Assembly: GCF_000737195.2 (NCBI RefSeq)
Contig: NZ_JALM01000021.1
Location: 1-64,000, forward strand
DNA: 64,000 nucleotides
Direction: 5' to 3'
Source: Sciscionella sediminilitoris
Lineage (GTDB): Bacteria; Actinomycetota; Actinomycetes; Mycobacteriales; Pseudonocardiaceae
Positions 15,837 through 25,900 of the stretch are shown here, piece by piece. The position numbers and the translations under genes are program-made. How positions within the stretch are numbered: the first letter of the stretch is position 1; each line of letters starts with the position of its first letter. Below the pieces are notes generated by a model. It was not told the DNA's origin and searched no databases. It saw only the letters and a program-made list of their open reading frames with translations.

Positions 15837-18800
15837 TCATGCCTCGTCGGTGGTCCAGGCGACCAGATAGTCGTTGCCGGGTCTCCAGGGATCGGTGACC
15901 CGCGCGTATTCCGGGTGCGCGTGCGCGAATCGGCTCTCCGCCGCGGAATCGGTGACCGGTTCGATGCCGATCCCCGGATCGCTGCCCGCCGGACCGGCGA
16001 TGGCCACGGCGACCTCCCCACTGTGTGCCACGCGGACATCCAGTTCGGGCAGCGGGTCACGGCAGACCCCGTACACCACGGCATGGCCGTCCGCGTGCTC
16101 ATGAGCCCCGATCTCGGCGGGATACAGCGGGCCCCATCCGTTGTCCCACAACCAGATACGGGCCGCATCCTTGATCGCGATCCGGTGCAGCAGCCAGGCA
16201 CGCCGTTCGCGCGGTGACAGGTTTTCGTACTCCTCGCGTTCGGCGAGGCCGAGATGGTTGCGCAGCACGAGTTCGCGGCTGGCCAGATCCGTCCAGTGCT
16301 CGGAAAGCAGTGTCCAGCCACCGTTCTGGCGCAGGGAGAGCGTGTTGCGCTCGGGCCAGCGTTCCACCACGACCGTCTGCGGAGAGTTGTCGAATCGGCG
16401 ATCGGTCCAGTCGCCGAACTCCGCCCATACTCGGCCGTCGACGGACAGCTGCGCCTCGGCGACCACCGTGGTGTCGGTGACGGCGGTGATCCGAACGGTG
16501 CAGTGCAGCCGTTTCCCGGGCTCGGGATGCGGGCCGTGGAACCGGATCCGGCTCAACCGCGCGGGAAAGACCGAGGCGCGGCTGGGCAGGGTGGCCACTA
16601 CCCAGTAGCCGAGCACCTGGCCGACGTTGTCCAGCAGGGCGCCGGGCGCCTCCGGAGTGATCAGCACCGCCCGGGCATGCCGTTCGCCGATCCCGAGCAG
16701 TTCCACCACACCCTGGAACCGGGGGCCGTGGAACATCCACCGCCTGGTGTAGAGCTCGGCCGCGGTCATCTCCGGGGCGCGCTCCCCGGGGGGAATCGCC
16801 CAGGCGGCCGGGGATTCTGCGGGGTGCCGTTCGGCGAGTTCGGCCACCAGGCTCGCGTGCTCGCCGATCCGTACCTCCATCAGGTCGTCCCCGACGGGGC
16901 GGCCGGTCACCGGGAGCTCGCTCGCGGGAAGGGCCGTGATCCACCGGTTCAGCACGACATCGCGCAGGCCGATCACCACGCGGCCGGGTACCGCCTGCTC
17001 GACGAGCCGCATCAGGTGCGCGATCATCGTGGTCGCGGGCAGTACCGGGAACCGGTCGGCGAGTTCGGGCCAGTCCGCCCGCTGCCGGAAGAAGCAGTGA
17101 TCGAGCAGGTACGGCATGTCCTCGATGGACACCCGTAACCGCGTGCCGAATTCCCGGAGCCTTGCCTGCGAGGTGCGCTGCCGCGCCGCGAGCACGGTGC
17201 CGACGGAGTCCGCGGTTTCGTGCAGCAGGGCACGGAATTCCGCGGCCATCGGGGAACTCGCGGCCACGGCGTCCAATGCGGACGACTCGGACAGTCCGGT
17301 GGCACGCGGGGCACCGAGCAGCGAACGCAGTGAGTCCCGGGTGGGATCGTCGAGGGCAACCGTGGGGCTGCCGAGGTTCAGCCGCATCGAGTGCCGTGGC
17401 CGGGTGCCCGCGGATTCCAGTGCTGCCACGGTGTCCGGACCACCGGCGGCCCACACCGCGGCGGTCACCCTGCGCAGCTGGGCCATCCCGGTCCGGCGCC
17501 CGGAGCTCGCCGCCACCGCGAGGTGGTCGTGCTCCTGCAGGGTGTCGGTGACCAGCGAGGTGAGCTGCCCGGTCCCGGCCTGCACGAACACCCGGTACCC
17601 CGCCTGGTACATCGCGGTGATCAGCTGCCGGAACCGGACCGGTTCGAGCAGGTGCCGGACGAACAGTTCGCGCACCGCCTCGGCGGATTCCGGATACGGT
17701 TCCGCGGTGGTCGCCGACCAGATCGGCACGTTGGGCCGGTGCAGTTCCAGGCGGTCGGCGTTCTCCCGGATCGGGTCGAGGTAGGGCGCCAGCATCGGGG
17801 TGTGGAAGCCCGAGCGGAATGGCAATACCTGGCACATCACCTGCCGCGCACGGAATCCCGCCACGAAGGCCTCCACCTCCGCGGCCGGTCCGCACACCAT
17901 CGACTGGTTGGGGGCATTGTCGTGGGACAGCGTGATGCCCGGGTGTTCGGCGAGGGCTTCGCGCACCCGTTCGGCCGAGGTGCCGATCGCCGCGAAGGCC
18001 ACATCGGGCATTTGCAGCGAGTCGGGATCGTAGGTGTCGAGGAATTCGTCGATGGCCTCCGCGCGGTGCATTCCGCTCGCGGTCATCGCGGTCCATTCGC
18101 CGATACTGTGCCCGGCAACCCCGTCCGGGGCGATCCCGATCCTGCGCAGCACGCCGTCCAGGGACCGGCCGAGCTGGGCCACCGCGTGCCCGTGCCGCCC
18201 GGTGTTCCCGACCAGCGAGCCACCCGTGTCGAAGGTGAACCCGAAGCGGCGCGCCACATCCTCGACGTTCGGCGTGAACTCCGCTTCCAGCCCGGGGAAC
18301 AGATAGGCCAGTTTCCCGCCATCGCCGAGCAGTGGCGCTGGGTAGAACCACACATCGTTGCGGCCGCGCCAGGAACGGGCATCCTCGCGGCCGAGCAGCT
18401 TGCGGGCCAGCGCGAGCCGCCTCTTCGTCGGGTCCACAATGGACAACCTGCTCGGGCCAGAACCCGTTGGCATGCCGCGAATCTCGGTGTCCTCGCGGTC
18501 GAGCAGTGCGGCGAGCGCGCGCGGATCCGACGCGGCGAGCTGCAGCACCTGTTCCGGCTCGGTGACCGTGCCGCTCGCCCGCGCCGGGGTGTGCGCGTGT
18601 TCCTCGAGCACCACGTGTGCGTTGATGCCGCCGAACCCGAAGGCGTTCACCGCGGCCCTGCGCGGTCCGTCCGCCTCCCAGGGCCGGGCGGTTTCGGTCG
18701 GCCGGAACCGGGTTTCGGCCAGGAGCGGGTGCGGATCGGTGCAGTGCAGGGTGGGCGGCAGTGTCCGGTGGTGCACGGCGAGGGCGGCCTTGATCAGGCC

Positions 18801-19976
18801 CGCGATTCCCGCGGCTGGCATGGTGTGCCCGATCATCGACTTCACCGAACCGATCACCGCGGGATTTCCGGCGCCGAACACCGTGGCGAGCGTGGCCAGT
18901 TCGGTACCGTCCCCGGCCGGGGTCGCGGTGCCGTGCGCCTCGAGCAGTCCGACCGAATCGGGCTCGGCGGGGTCCAGCCCGGCGCGCTCCCAGGCCTGGC
19001 GCACCGCCCGCACCTGACCGCCGTGATCCGGGTTGAGCAGGCTGGATCCCTTGCCGTCGCTGGAAACCCCGCTCCCGCGCAGCACCGCGTAGATCCGGTC
19101 CCCGTCCCGTTCGGCGTCGGCGAGCCGTTTGAGCGCCACCATCCCGGTGCCCTCGCCGATGAGGATGCCGTCCGCGTCCCGGTGGAACGGCCGGATGCGT
19201 TCGCTGCGGGACAGCGCCCCGAGCTGGGCGAACACGCTCCAGAACGTGATGTCGTGGCAGTGATGCATGCCGCCGGCGAGCACCAGATCGCAGCGGCCGC
19301 TGTGCAGCTCGCCGATCGCCTGGTCCACGGCGACCAGCGAGGAGGCGCAGGCGGCGTCCACGGTGTACGCGGGTCCGCCGAGATCCAGCCGGTTCGCGAG
19401 CCGGGACGCGGCGAGGTTGGGGATCAGCCCGATCGCCGATTCCGGCTGGTTCGAACCCAGTTGCGTGGTGAACGCCCCGCGCACCTTGTCGAGCTGGGCG
19501 GGGCTCAGCTCGGGAAGCAGTTCGCCGAGGGTGTGCACCAGCTGTCCGGCGATGCGCACGCGCTGGTTGTACCGGGCCATGCTGGGGCCGATGTAGCCGC
19601 CGCGGCCGAGAACCACGCCGATCCGGCCCCGATCGGGCAGCCGGTTCTCGCCGCCGCTGTCCTCGATGGCCTGCGCCGCGACGTGCAGCGCGATGAGCTG
19701 ATCGGGCTCGGTATCGGCAACCGAGTTCGGCATGATGCCGAATCTGGTCAGATCCACCTCGGCGTGTTCGTCGATGAACCCGCCGCGGCGGCAGTAGACC
19801 AGTTCGGCCGCATCCTCGGGGTGCTCGCGCTTGGTGGTGTCCCAGCGGCCGGCGGGGACCTCGGTGATCGCGTCTACCCCGGCGCGCAGGTTGGCCCAGT
19901 AGGAGTCCAGGTTTCCGGACCCCGGGAAGAGTGCTGCCATACCGACGATGGCCACACCGGTCATTTCCTGGCTCAC
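15837..19976 (-). CDS. Type I polyketide/lipid synthase: KS-AT-DH-truncated PPTase
   Basis: 1379 residues from GTG 19976, which overlaps the upstream synthase stop (GTGA). KS about residues 8-450: DAACASS cysteine near 210, EAHGTAT and the GHTMPAAG histidine are intact. AT about 560-840: GHSIGEW serine near 627 and GFHTPM histidine. Dehydratase double hotdog about 945-1210: LLDHCFF histidine near 960 and DNVGQ (DxxxQ). The hotdog sequence is of the PUFA/enediyne/hglE type. The last 130 residues look like an embedded phosphopantetheinyl transferase (RIAIKDAARIWLW, AHSGEVAVAIAG), but GIDxE reads GIGIE and the protein stops at WTTDEA, where WxxKEA is expected. It has no ACP or KR, so it must work with the neighbouring synthase. 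Confidence 0.9.
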   Translation of the reverse strand: MSQEMTGVAIVGMAALFPGSGNLDSYWANLRAGVDAITEVPAGRWDTTKREHPEDAAELVYCRRGGFIDEHAEVDLTRFGIMPNSVADTEPDQLIALHVAAQAIEDSGGENRLPDRGRIGVVLGRGGYIGPSMARYNQRVRIAGQLVHTLGELLPELSPAQLDKVRGAFTTQLGSNQPESAIGLIPNLAASRLANRLDLGGPAYTVDAACASSLVAVDQAIGELHSGRCDLVLAGGMHHCHDITFWSVFAQLGALSRSERIRPFHRDADGILIGEGTGMVALKRLADAERDGDRIYAVLRGSGVSSDGKGSSLLNPDHGGQVRAVRQAWERAGLDPAEPDSVGLLEAHGTATPAGDGTELATLATVFGAGNPAVIGSVKSMIGHTMPAAGIAGLIKAALAVHHRTLPPTLHCTDPHPLLAETRFRPTETARPWEADGPRRAAVNAFGFGGINAHVVLEEHAHTPARASGTVTEPEQVLQLAASDPRALAALLDREDTEIRGMPTGSGPSRLSIVDPTKRRLALARKLLGREDARSWRGRNDVWFYPAPLLGDGGKLAYLFPGLEAEFTPNVEDVARRFGFTFDTGGSLVGNTGRHGHAVAQLGRSLDGVLRRIGIAPDGVAGHSIGEWTAMTASGMHRAEAIDEFLDTYDPDSLQMPDVAFAAIGTSAERVREALAEHPGITLSHDNAPNQSMVCGPAAEVEAFVAGFRARQVMCQVLPFRSGFHTPMLAPYLDPIRENADRLELHRPNVPIWSATTAEPYPESAEAVRELFVRHLLEPVRFRQLITAMYQAGYRVFVQAGTGQLTSLVTDTLQEHDHLAVAASSGRRTGMAQLRRVTAAVWAAGGPDTVAALESAGTRPRHSMRLNLGSPTVALDDPTRDSLRSLLGAPRATGLSESSALDAVAASSPMAAEFRALLHETADSVGTVLAARQRTSQARLREFGTRLRVSIEDMPYLLDHCFFRQRADWPELADRFPVLPATTMIAHLMRLVEQAVPGRVVIGLRDVVLNRWITALPASELPVTGRPVGDDLMEVRIGEHASLVAELAERHPAESPAAWAIPPGERAPEMTAAELYTRRWMFHGPRFQGVVELLGIGERHARAVLITPEAPGALLDNVGQVLGYWVVATLPSRASVFPARLSRIRFHGPHPEPGKRLHCTVRITAVTDTTVVAEAQLSVDGRVWAEFGDWTDRRFDNSPQTVVVERWPERNTLSLRQNGGWTLLSEHWTDLASRELVLRNHLGLAEREEYENLSPRERRAWLLHRIAIKDAARIWLWDNGWGPLYPAEIGAHEHADGHAVVYGVCRDPLPELDVRVAHSGEVAVAIAGPAGSDPGIGIEPVTDSAAESRFAHAHPEYARVTDPWRPGNDYLVAWTTDEA

Positions 19977-22900
19977 CAACCCGAAGCGGTGTACACCACC
20001 GCGTTGTTGCCCTGCTCGCCCCAGGCCAGTTCGCGCAGCAGCGCGAGCACGCCCTCCTCGGGGTCGATCAGCCGGATGCCGCGCTTGTCGTACTCGCGCA
20101 TCAGCTCCGGAGTCACCATGCCGTCGTGGTTACCGGTGGCCGCCCACGGTCCCCAGTGGACGGTCAGCGCGCGGTTTCCGGTGTGTGCGGCCCAGTTCGC
20201 GCCGATCGTCTCCAGGGCGTCGTTGGCCGCCGCGTAGTCGGCCTGGCCCCGGTTGCCGTACACCGCGGCGATGCTGCCGAAGAACACGGTGAACGAGGGC
20301 TTGGTGTCCAGGCTGGTCAGCTCGTCGAGCAAGGCCCGGGCGCCACCGACCTTGGTGTCGTACACCCGGCTGAAGGATTCGAGGTCCTTCTCCGCGATCA
20401 GCCGGTCGGCGAGCACCCCGGCGGCGTGCACGACTCCGTCCAGCCTGCCGTGTTCCGCGTGCACCTGCTTGAGCAGGCCGGCCACCGCGGTGGCGTCCCG
20501 GACATCCACGGTGTGGTACTCGACCTCGGAGCCGAGCGCATGGAGTTCGGCGAGGGTGCCGGAAACCTCGCGCTGGGCCAGGATTCCGGACACCTCGCGC
20601 TCGACATCGGCCGGGCTGCGTACTCCGCTCTTGATCACCGCGCTGCGCAGCTCGGCCGGGGTGGTCGCGGCGGCGATCGCGGGGTCCTCGGGTCCCTCCG
20701 GCAGCGGGGTGCGCCCGGCAAGGTGGATCCGGCACTGGCTGCTCGCGGCGAGCAGACCGGCGAACCGGGCGGTGATCCCGCGCCCGCCACCGAACAGCAG
20801 CACCACCGAATCCTGGTCGAGGCCGATCGCCCGTGCCTCGCTGACCCCGGTGCCCGCGGGCCCGGATCCGTTGGTGGCCAGGGCACCCAGCGAGGCCTCG
20901 ACCGGTTCCAGTCCGTACCGATCCGTGCCGGAGCGCCACACCACGGGGGCCGGTTCGGCACGGCACAGCTCGTCCAGCACGGAGGTGGCCAGCTCGGCCG
21001 GTGCCGTTTCCGGATCGAGTTCCACCAGGCGGGCCAGGGTGTCCGGGTATTCGCGCGCCACGGTACGGAAAAACCCACGCAGCCCGGCCGAGTGCCCGGC
21101 ACCGGTTTCCGGTGCGAGCGCGATCAGCCACCGGGCACCGTTGCCCAATACGGTGCGGTACAGCGGAAAGCTCCCGGGAAACGTCTCGGTGTCCACATCG
21201 GACAGGGTGCCGGCGTGGATCAGTCCGTCGACGTGTTCGCCGGGGTCCCGGTCCGCGGCGCCCCGCAGCAACTCGGCGCCGTGCCGGGCCAGTTCGGCGC
21301 CGATCGCCTCGGCGAGATGGTCCGCGCCCACGAACAGGAAGCGCTTGCCCTGCACCGAGTCCGGTGCACCGGCTGCGGCGGTCAGCGGTATCCGGCGCAG
21401 CTCGAACCTGCGCGGTGCCTCACCCGTCACCGGTGCGGTGGCTTCCTCGGTGACCGGCTCCGCGGCTTCCGGTGCGCCGTCGAGCCGTTCGGTGAGCCAG
21501 GACGTGATGGCCGCGATGCTGCGTGCCTTGGTGAGTTCCTCCATCTGCTCATCGGCCAGGGTGCCCTGGATGCCGAGCCGGGTGCCGATCTCACCGGCGA
21601 TCTCGGCGCGCTTGATGGAGTCGATGGAGAGATCGGCTTCCAGATCGAGTTCGGGTTCGATCATCTCGGCGGGGTAACCGGTACGGTCCGCGATGATGCC
21701 GAGCACCACGGCGGGGATATCGGCGGCCGGTTGCGGTTCGGTGTGCTGCTCGGGAGCGGGTTCGGCCGGGGCCGGAACGGTCTCCACCGCGGGCAGTTCC
21801 TGGCTCGGCGCGGGGACGGCCTCGAAGGCGGGCCGTGCGGCGGCGGGGCCGAGGTAGCTCAACAGCACATCCCGTTGTGCGTTGACCATTTCCCTGCTGC
21901 TGCGCAGGAATTCGGCGATCAGCGCTTCCGGATCGCCTGGACCGCCGTTGGAGGGGCGGGATGAAAACACGGTGTTCTCCTGTATGCGGCGTGCGGGGGC
22001 CAGTGCACCGGCCGGGATCTCCCCGGAGGCGTTGCGCACCAGCTGGCCATTGACTGTCCACTGGGGATTCTTGGTTCGGGTTGCCGTTTCCGGGTCCACC
22101 GCGCCGCGGCCGTCCACCAGCCACGCGGTGCGCGGTTCGGCCCCGGCAACGGCGAGCTGGGCGAGCGCGAACAGCAGGTCGGTGATGTCCCCGCGGCGGC
22201 CCGGTTGGGTGGTGATCGTCCGGTGTGGACGGTCCTTGAGGATCTTGGCCACGAAACCGCTGAGCACCGCTCCGGGTCCGGTCTCGACGAACACCCGCAC
22301 CCCGGCCGCGTACATCGACTCGATCTGGTCGACGAACCGCACCGGATTGGCCAGTTGCGCGGCCAGCTCGGCGCGGACCGACTCCGGGCGATCCGGGTAG
22401 ACCGTCGCGGTCCGGTTGGCGTACACCGGGATCTCGGGTTCGTGCACCGGTTCCCCGGCCAGGGTCGCGGCGAAGATCCGTTCGCTCTCAGCGACAAGCG
22501 GGCTGTGGAACGCGCAGGCGACCGGGATGCGCTTGGCGCCGAGGCCGCTTTCCCGGAACCGGTGCACCGCCTGCTCGATCGCCTCGGCCGGTCCGGAGAT
22601 CACGGTCTGTTCCGGGGCGTTGTGGTTGGCCACCACCACCTGCTCGGTGAGCCCGAACTCGGCAAGCGAGAGTGCGACCTTCTGGTTCGCCGCGGAGACC
22701 GCGGCCATCGCGCCCGGTTCCTCGCCGACCGAGTCCAGGATGGCCTCGGCGCGCCGTTTGCTCAGTGCCACGAGGGATTCCGGCTCGATCGCGCCCGCCG
22801 CGGTGAGCGCGACCAGTTCACCGTAGCTGTGCCCGGCGACGACCGAGGGCGTGATCCCGGCCCTGCCGAGCAGTTCGTGCACCGCCAGCCCGGTGATCCC

Positions 22901-25900
22901 GAGCACCGGCTGCGCCACCCTGGTGTCGGTGATCCGTTCCGTCTGCGCCGCACGTCCCTCGGCTTCGAAGGCGGCCGCCGGGTGCAGCAGTTCGGCCAGT
23001 TCCTCCCCGAGCTCCAGGTAGCGGTGCAGCTCGGGGAAGGCGACGAACAGCGCGGCGAGCATGCCTGCCCGTTGGCTGCCCTGCCCGGGGAAGAGGAAGG
23101 CCAGGTCCCCCTCGGGTCGCTGCTCTTCGGCGCGGAACAGACCGGACGCCGGGTCGTGCTCCCCGGCCAGCGCGCGGTGCAGCAGCTCGGTGAGGTTGCC
23201 GGGATCGGTGGCGACCACGGCGATCCGCACCGGAGCGGTCTGTGCGTCCGCACGCAGTGCGGTGTTCAGCGCGAAATCCCGGAGCCGCCCGGTTTCCCCG
23301 GCCGCGAGCAGATCCAGCAGTTGCCGCACCGAACGGTGCGCTGCCTCCTCGCTCGCACCGCGGAACACGAACAGTTCGGCCGGCCAGTCCGGCAGTGCGT
23401 GCGCGGGCGGCGGGCCCTCGTGACCGCGCAGTACGACGTGGAAGTTGGTACCGCCGAACCCGAACGCGCTGATTCCGGCGACCCGTTCGCTCGGCGCGGT
23501 CGCCCATGGGCGCGCCTCGGTATGGAAGGCGAACGGGCTTTCCGCCGGTTTCCAGGCCGGGGTCGGCTCGCTGAGGTTCAGCGTCGGCGGGCGGATTCCG
23601 GTGTGCAGCGCGAGTGCGGTCTTGACCAGTCCGGCCAGGCCCGCCGCGCATTTGGTGTGCCCGATCTGCGATTTCACCGAGCCGAGCACACAACCGCCCG
23701 GCCGGGCGCCCGCCTCGGTGAACATCTCGGTCAGCGTGGCCAGTTCGGTGCGGTCGCCGACCACGGTTCCGGTGCCGTGCGCCTCGATCAGCTCGACTTC
23801 GGAGGGATCGATGCCCGCGTTGCGGTAGGCGCGCTCCAGCGCGGCGCGCTGCCCTTCCGGGCGGGGCGCGGTCAGCCCGAGGGACTTGCCATCGCTGGCC
23901 CCGCCGACCCCCTTGATGACCGCGTAGATCCGGTCGCCGTCGCGTTCGGCATCGGCGAGCCGTTTCAGCACGAGGCAGGCAACCCCCTCACCGAGCGCGA
24001 TGCCGTCGGCGGACTGGTCGAAGGTGCGCGACTTCCCGGTCGGCGACAGTGCCTGTACCGAGGAGAACAGCAGATAGTCGTTGATGCCGTTGTGCAGATC
24101 CGCGCCGCCGCACAGCACCATGTCGCTGCTGTGCGTGGTGAGTTCCTTGCAGGCGATGTCCACGGCGGCCAGCGAGGAGGCGCAGGCCGCGTCCACCGTG
24201 TAGTTGGTGCCGCCGAGATCGAGCCGGTTCGCGATGCGCCCGGCGATGACATTGGCCAGCGCACCGGGGAAGGAGTCCTCGGTCAGCTCCGGCAGTTGCC
24301 CGGCAAGCTCCTCCGGAAGCTCGCCGAGATAGGCGGGCAGCACGGTGCGCAGCACGGAGGCGTTGGACAGATCGCTTCCCGCCTCGGCACCGAACAGCAC
24401 CGAGGTCCGTTTCCGGTCGAATTCGCGGTCGCCGTAGCCCGCATCGGCGAGCGCCCTGCGCGCCGACTCGAGCGCGAGCAGCTGCACCGGCTCGATGCTG
24501 CCCAGCGCCGAGGGCGGGATCCCGTAGCTGAGCGGATCGAACGGGATCTCCGGAAGGAATCCGCCCCATTTCGAGGCCGTGGTGCCGGGTTCGCCGTTCT
24601 CCGAGTAGTAGATCCGCGGGTCCCAGCGTTCCTGGGGAACCTCGGTGATCGAGTCCACGCCGCGCAGCACATTGGACCAGAAGGTGTCCAGGTCCGCGGC
24701 CCCGGGCAGCATCGCCGACATCCCGACGACGGCGATGTCCACCGGCTCGGGCGCGCCGGATTCGGGCGTACCGCCGAGGGATTCCCGCAGCCGCGCCGCG
24801 TGCTCGCCGAGGAACGCGGCCGCCCGTTCGGTCACCGTGCCGTGCAGTTCGGCGATCGTGGTCACACCCGCGCGCAGCCGGGCGACTTCGCCCGCCATGA
24901 AAAGGCCCTCGCTGCGCTGGCGCGCTTCGTCGACCTCGACGAGCTGTTCGCCGCGGCGTTCGATGCCCTTGCTGGCGATCCGCAGCCGTCCGACGTTCAA
25001 CTGCTCCAGCCGCTCCCACAGTTCGCGGCCGGTGACCCCGCTTTCCCGTAGTTCGTCCTCGGTCGCGTGGAAGTCTTCGGTGAACGGACCGCTGACGCAC
25101 CTGGTCGCGTGGCCGGGTGCGGTTTCCAGCAGATCGGTCCGTTCCGCGCCGAGCACCTGCTGCTGGAACAGCGGCCGGATCGCTCCGTGTGCCACGGCTT
25201 CCTCGGTGAACAGATAGGCGGTGCCCATCAGCACGCCGACCGCGACTCCACGCGCGGTCAGTGGTGCGGTCAGCGCGGCGACCATCGCCGCGGACCGCTC
25301 GTCGTGCACCCCTCCGGCGAACAGCACCTGGAGTTCACTCGCCTGCTGCCCGTTGTGCGCCAGGAATTCCTCGAGCACCGCGAGTTGCGCTTCCCACAGG
25401 GTGAAGCTGTTCTTCGGGCCGATGTGCCCACCGCACTCGGCGCCCTCGAAGACGAACTTGCGCGCGCCCGCGGCGAGGAACTGGCTCAGCAGCCCGGGCG
25501 AGGGAACGTGCAGGAAGGTGGCGATGCCCGCGTCCTCGATCGCGGCTGCCTGGGTCGGCCGCCCGCCTGCGATGATCACGTGACTCGGCCGCTGTTCCCG
25601 GATGACCTCGAGCTGCGCGGTCCGGGTTCGCTCGTCGGCGAAGCCGAGGATCCCCACGCCCCAAGGCCGGTCGCCCACCTGTTCCCGGGTGCGCCGCAGG
25701 ATCGCGCGGGACTGTTCGGCGGTGGAAAGCGCGAGCGCGATACACGGCAGCCCGCCCTGATCCGCGACCGAGGCGGCGAATTCCGCTTCATCGCTGACCC
25801 TGGTCATCGGGCCCTGTACCACCGGAAGCCGGGTGCCGAGTGCCCGGCTCAGCGCCGAGCCGGGGCGCAGCGCCTCCGCCGCATCCGGGTGCGCCGCTTC

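Noticed and set aside
17391-25051. Two 948-codon plus-strand open frames over the PKS genes
   Set aside because: High-GC antisense shadows rich in Gly, Arg, His and Gln. The minus strand encodes clear KS, AT, DH, ACP and KR domains over the same bases.
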